This document shows, one piece after another, positions 14,387 through 15,123 of a stretch of 15,123 nt of DNA. The notes below the pieces were generated by a model, which was not told the DNA's origin, searched no databases, and saw only the letters and a list, made by a program, of their open reading frames with translations. Source of the stretch: an uncultured Eubacteriales bacterium (GTDB lineage Bacteria; Bacillota; Clostridia; Oscillospirales; Oscillospiraceae); assembly GCA_900549485.1 (NCBI GenBank), contig UROG01000049.1, forward strand, positions 1 through 15,123, written 5' to 3'. The position numbers and the translations under genes were made by a program. Numbering within the stretch: the stretch's first letter is position 1; every line of letters begins with the position of its first letter.

Positions 14387-14590
14387 GAGCGCCCTGCCGG
14401 AAGCTGCGGCTTCGGCGCGGATGCTTATACCAGCCGCGGCGGCTCGCGCCGTCACGGCCGCACGAGGATGCGATCTGTTCGCCTCATTGTGTTTTATCCG
14501 CGGCACAGCGGCGGATAAAACTATTGAAAATGGGTCGGCGTTCTGAATAACGCCGCATCCCTATTAAGCTCAGAAGGAGGAAATGCAATT
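14387..14590 (+). promoter_or_regulatory. Hairpin-rich spacer between rpoA and rplQ
   Basis: The 204 bases hold four predicted hairpins: 14396-14416 (GCCG-AAGC arms), 14433-14458 (CGGCG/CGCCG), 14492-14520 (TTTTATCCGC/GCGGATAAAA, ten base pairs) and 14536-14555 (CGGCGTT/AACGCCG). None has a T tract after it, so these are not ordinary terminators. No good promoter was found. Possible roles are RNA processing, partial termination or feedback on rplQ; all are inferred. Confidence 0.45.
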
Positions 14591-14932
14591 ATGCCCGGAA
14601 CAAGAAAACTCGGCAAGTCCACCGATCAGCGCATGGCAATGCTCCGTCAGCAGGTTACCGATCTGCTGGACAAGGGTAGAATGGAAACCACCATCAGCCG
14701 CGCAAAAGAGATCGCGCCCATGGCCGAGAAAATGATAACTCTTGGCAAAGCAAAGGATCTGGCTTCCTACCGTCAGGCTCTTGCTTTCATCACCCGTGAG
14801 GATGTCGCCAAGAAGGTGTTCGATGAGATCGCTCCCAAGTACGCGGAGCGCAACGGCGGCTACACCCGCATCACCCGTATCGGCGTTCGCCGCGGAGATG
14901 CAGCCGAGACTGCCGTCATCGAGCTTGTCTGA
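14591..14932 (+). CDS. rplQ: Large ribosomal subunit protein bL17 (L17)
   Basis: The 113-residue L17 protein lies near the peptide exit tunnel. MPGTRKLGKSTDQRMAMLRQ at the start, LLDKGRMETTISRAKEIAPM, and the C-terminal GYTRITRIGVRRGDAAETAV are typical. GAAGGAGG precedes the ATG at a normal distance. It is the last gene before the operon terminator. It lies 204 bases after rpoA, much farther than in most bacteria. Confidence 0.98.
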   Translation: MPGTRKLGKSTDQRMAMLRQQVTDLLDKGRMETTISRAKEIAPMAEKMITLGKAKDLASYRQALAFITREDVAKKVFDEIAPKYAERNGGYTRITRIGVRRGDAAETAVIELV

Positions 14933-14951
14933 TAAAACAGCATAAACAAAG

Positions 14952-14984
14952 AAAAACCGGAGGGAAAATTTCCTCCGGTTTTTT
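14952..14984 (+). terminator. Intrinsic terminator of the ribosomal protein operon
   Basis: CCGGAGG (14957-14963) pairs with CCTCCGG (14972-14978), extended by A residues before and T residues after, and followed by TTTTTT. It starts 20 bases after the rplQ stop. The A tract on the left would also allow it to work in the other direction. Confidence 0.93.
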
Positions 14985-14986
14985 CG

Positions 14987-15009
14987 GGCTCTATGTCAAT
15001 AGTTGGGGT
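14987..15009 (+). repeat. Terminator-associated repeat, right copy 1
   Basis: This 23-bp unit, starting GGCTCTATGTCAATAG, is repeated exactly at 15074-15096, and its latter part also at 109-123. It begins two bases after the rplQ terminator. Its end overlaps the hairpin element at 15002-15038. Confidence 0.85.
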
Positions 15010-15038
15010 GCATATCCGGCAAGGATGTGTACCCCAAC
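15002..15038 (+). repeat. Hairpin element, right copy
   Basis: Positions 15002-15017 pair with 15023-15038 around the loop GGCAA, giving 16 uninterrupted pairs of which two are G-U. Outer bases (CAAT at 14997-15000 with ATTTG at 15039-15043) may extend it. It is related to 178-217 in start, apex and loop size. Unlike that copy it is not followed directly by a T tract. The G-U pairs suggest the structure matters as RNA on the + strand. Confidence 0.75.
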
Positions 15039-15073
15039 ATTTGATTAAAAACATTTAAGAAGCTTTTCTTTTT

Positions 15074-15104
15074 GGCTCTATGTCAATAGTTGGGGTAGAG
15101 CAAA
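15074..15104 (+). repeat. Terminator-associated repeat, right copy 2
   Basis: 15074-15096 repeats 14987-15009 exactly, 87 bases further on. 15082-15104 is identical to 109-131 at the left edge, including the GTAGAGCAAA tail. An element may continue beyond the window. No transposase frame is visible within it. Confidence 0.85.
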
Positions 15105-15123
15105 AGAAGACCTAAAAAACAGG

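Overview
The window reads as chromosomal DNA of a Gram-positive Clostridia member, most likely of the Oscillospiraceae/Ruminococcaceae type. This rests on the ribosomal gene order (rpsD lies inside the rpsM-rpsK-rpsD-rpoA-rplQ group), the low-to-moderate GC clostridial style of the proteins, strong AGGAGG ribosome-binding sites and a clostridial 5S rRNA 3' end at the left edge. Every convincing gene is on the + strand. The genus is not resolved from sequence alone.

Layout, left to right. Positions 1-94 hold the 3' end of a 5S rRNA and its intrinsic terminator, so an rRNA operon ends here. Positions 100-456 are non-coding and carry a short repeat that recurs at the right edge of the window, a strong hairpin and a larger imperfect inverted repeat. 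A promoter at 457-485 then drives a four-gene Dlt-like cassette at 531-5219: an adenylating ligase, a carrier protein, an AlgI-type MBOAT membrane acyltransferase and a membrane-anchored SGNH-hydrolase-like protein. A GNAT acetyltransferase gene follows at 5260-5850. The cassette should activate an amino acid (D-alanine in the classical system), load it on the carrier's phosphopantetheine arm, pass it through the membrane and esterify a cell-surface polymer. Its gene order (A-C-B-D), AlgI-like MBOAT, unusual SGNH protein and a Ser at the classical DltA specificity Cys position make it non-canonical.

From 5888 a near-consensus promoter and a roughly 240-nt structured leader introduce a long translation/secretion operon: rpsH, rplF, rplR, rpsE, rpmD, rplO, secY, adk, map, infA, rpmJ, rpsM, rpsK, rpsD, rpoA and rplQ, ending in an intrinsic terminator at 14952-14984. 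This is the distal half of the classical spc operon joined to the alpha operon. The usual upstream genes (rplN, rplX, rplE, rpsN) are not here. rpsH is instead the first gene, behind its own promoter and a leader containing a helix that resembles an S8 binding site. Structured non-coding stretches also precede rpsM (a predicted three-way junction) and rplQ (four hairpins).

The right edge (14987-15123) carries two copies of the repeat seen at the left edge plus a second copy of the hairpin element. At both ends the repeats sit directly behind an intrinsic terminator, which suggests a small repeated or mobile element with a preference for such sites. The most interesting material is the atypical Dlt-like cassette, the split spc operon with its possible S8 autoregulatory leader, and the terminator-associated hairpin repeat family.
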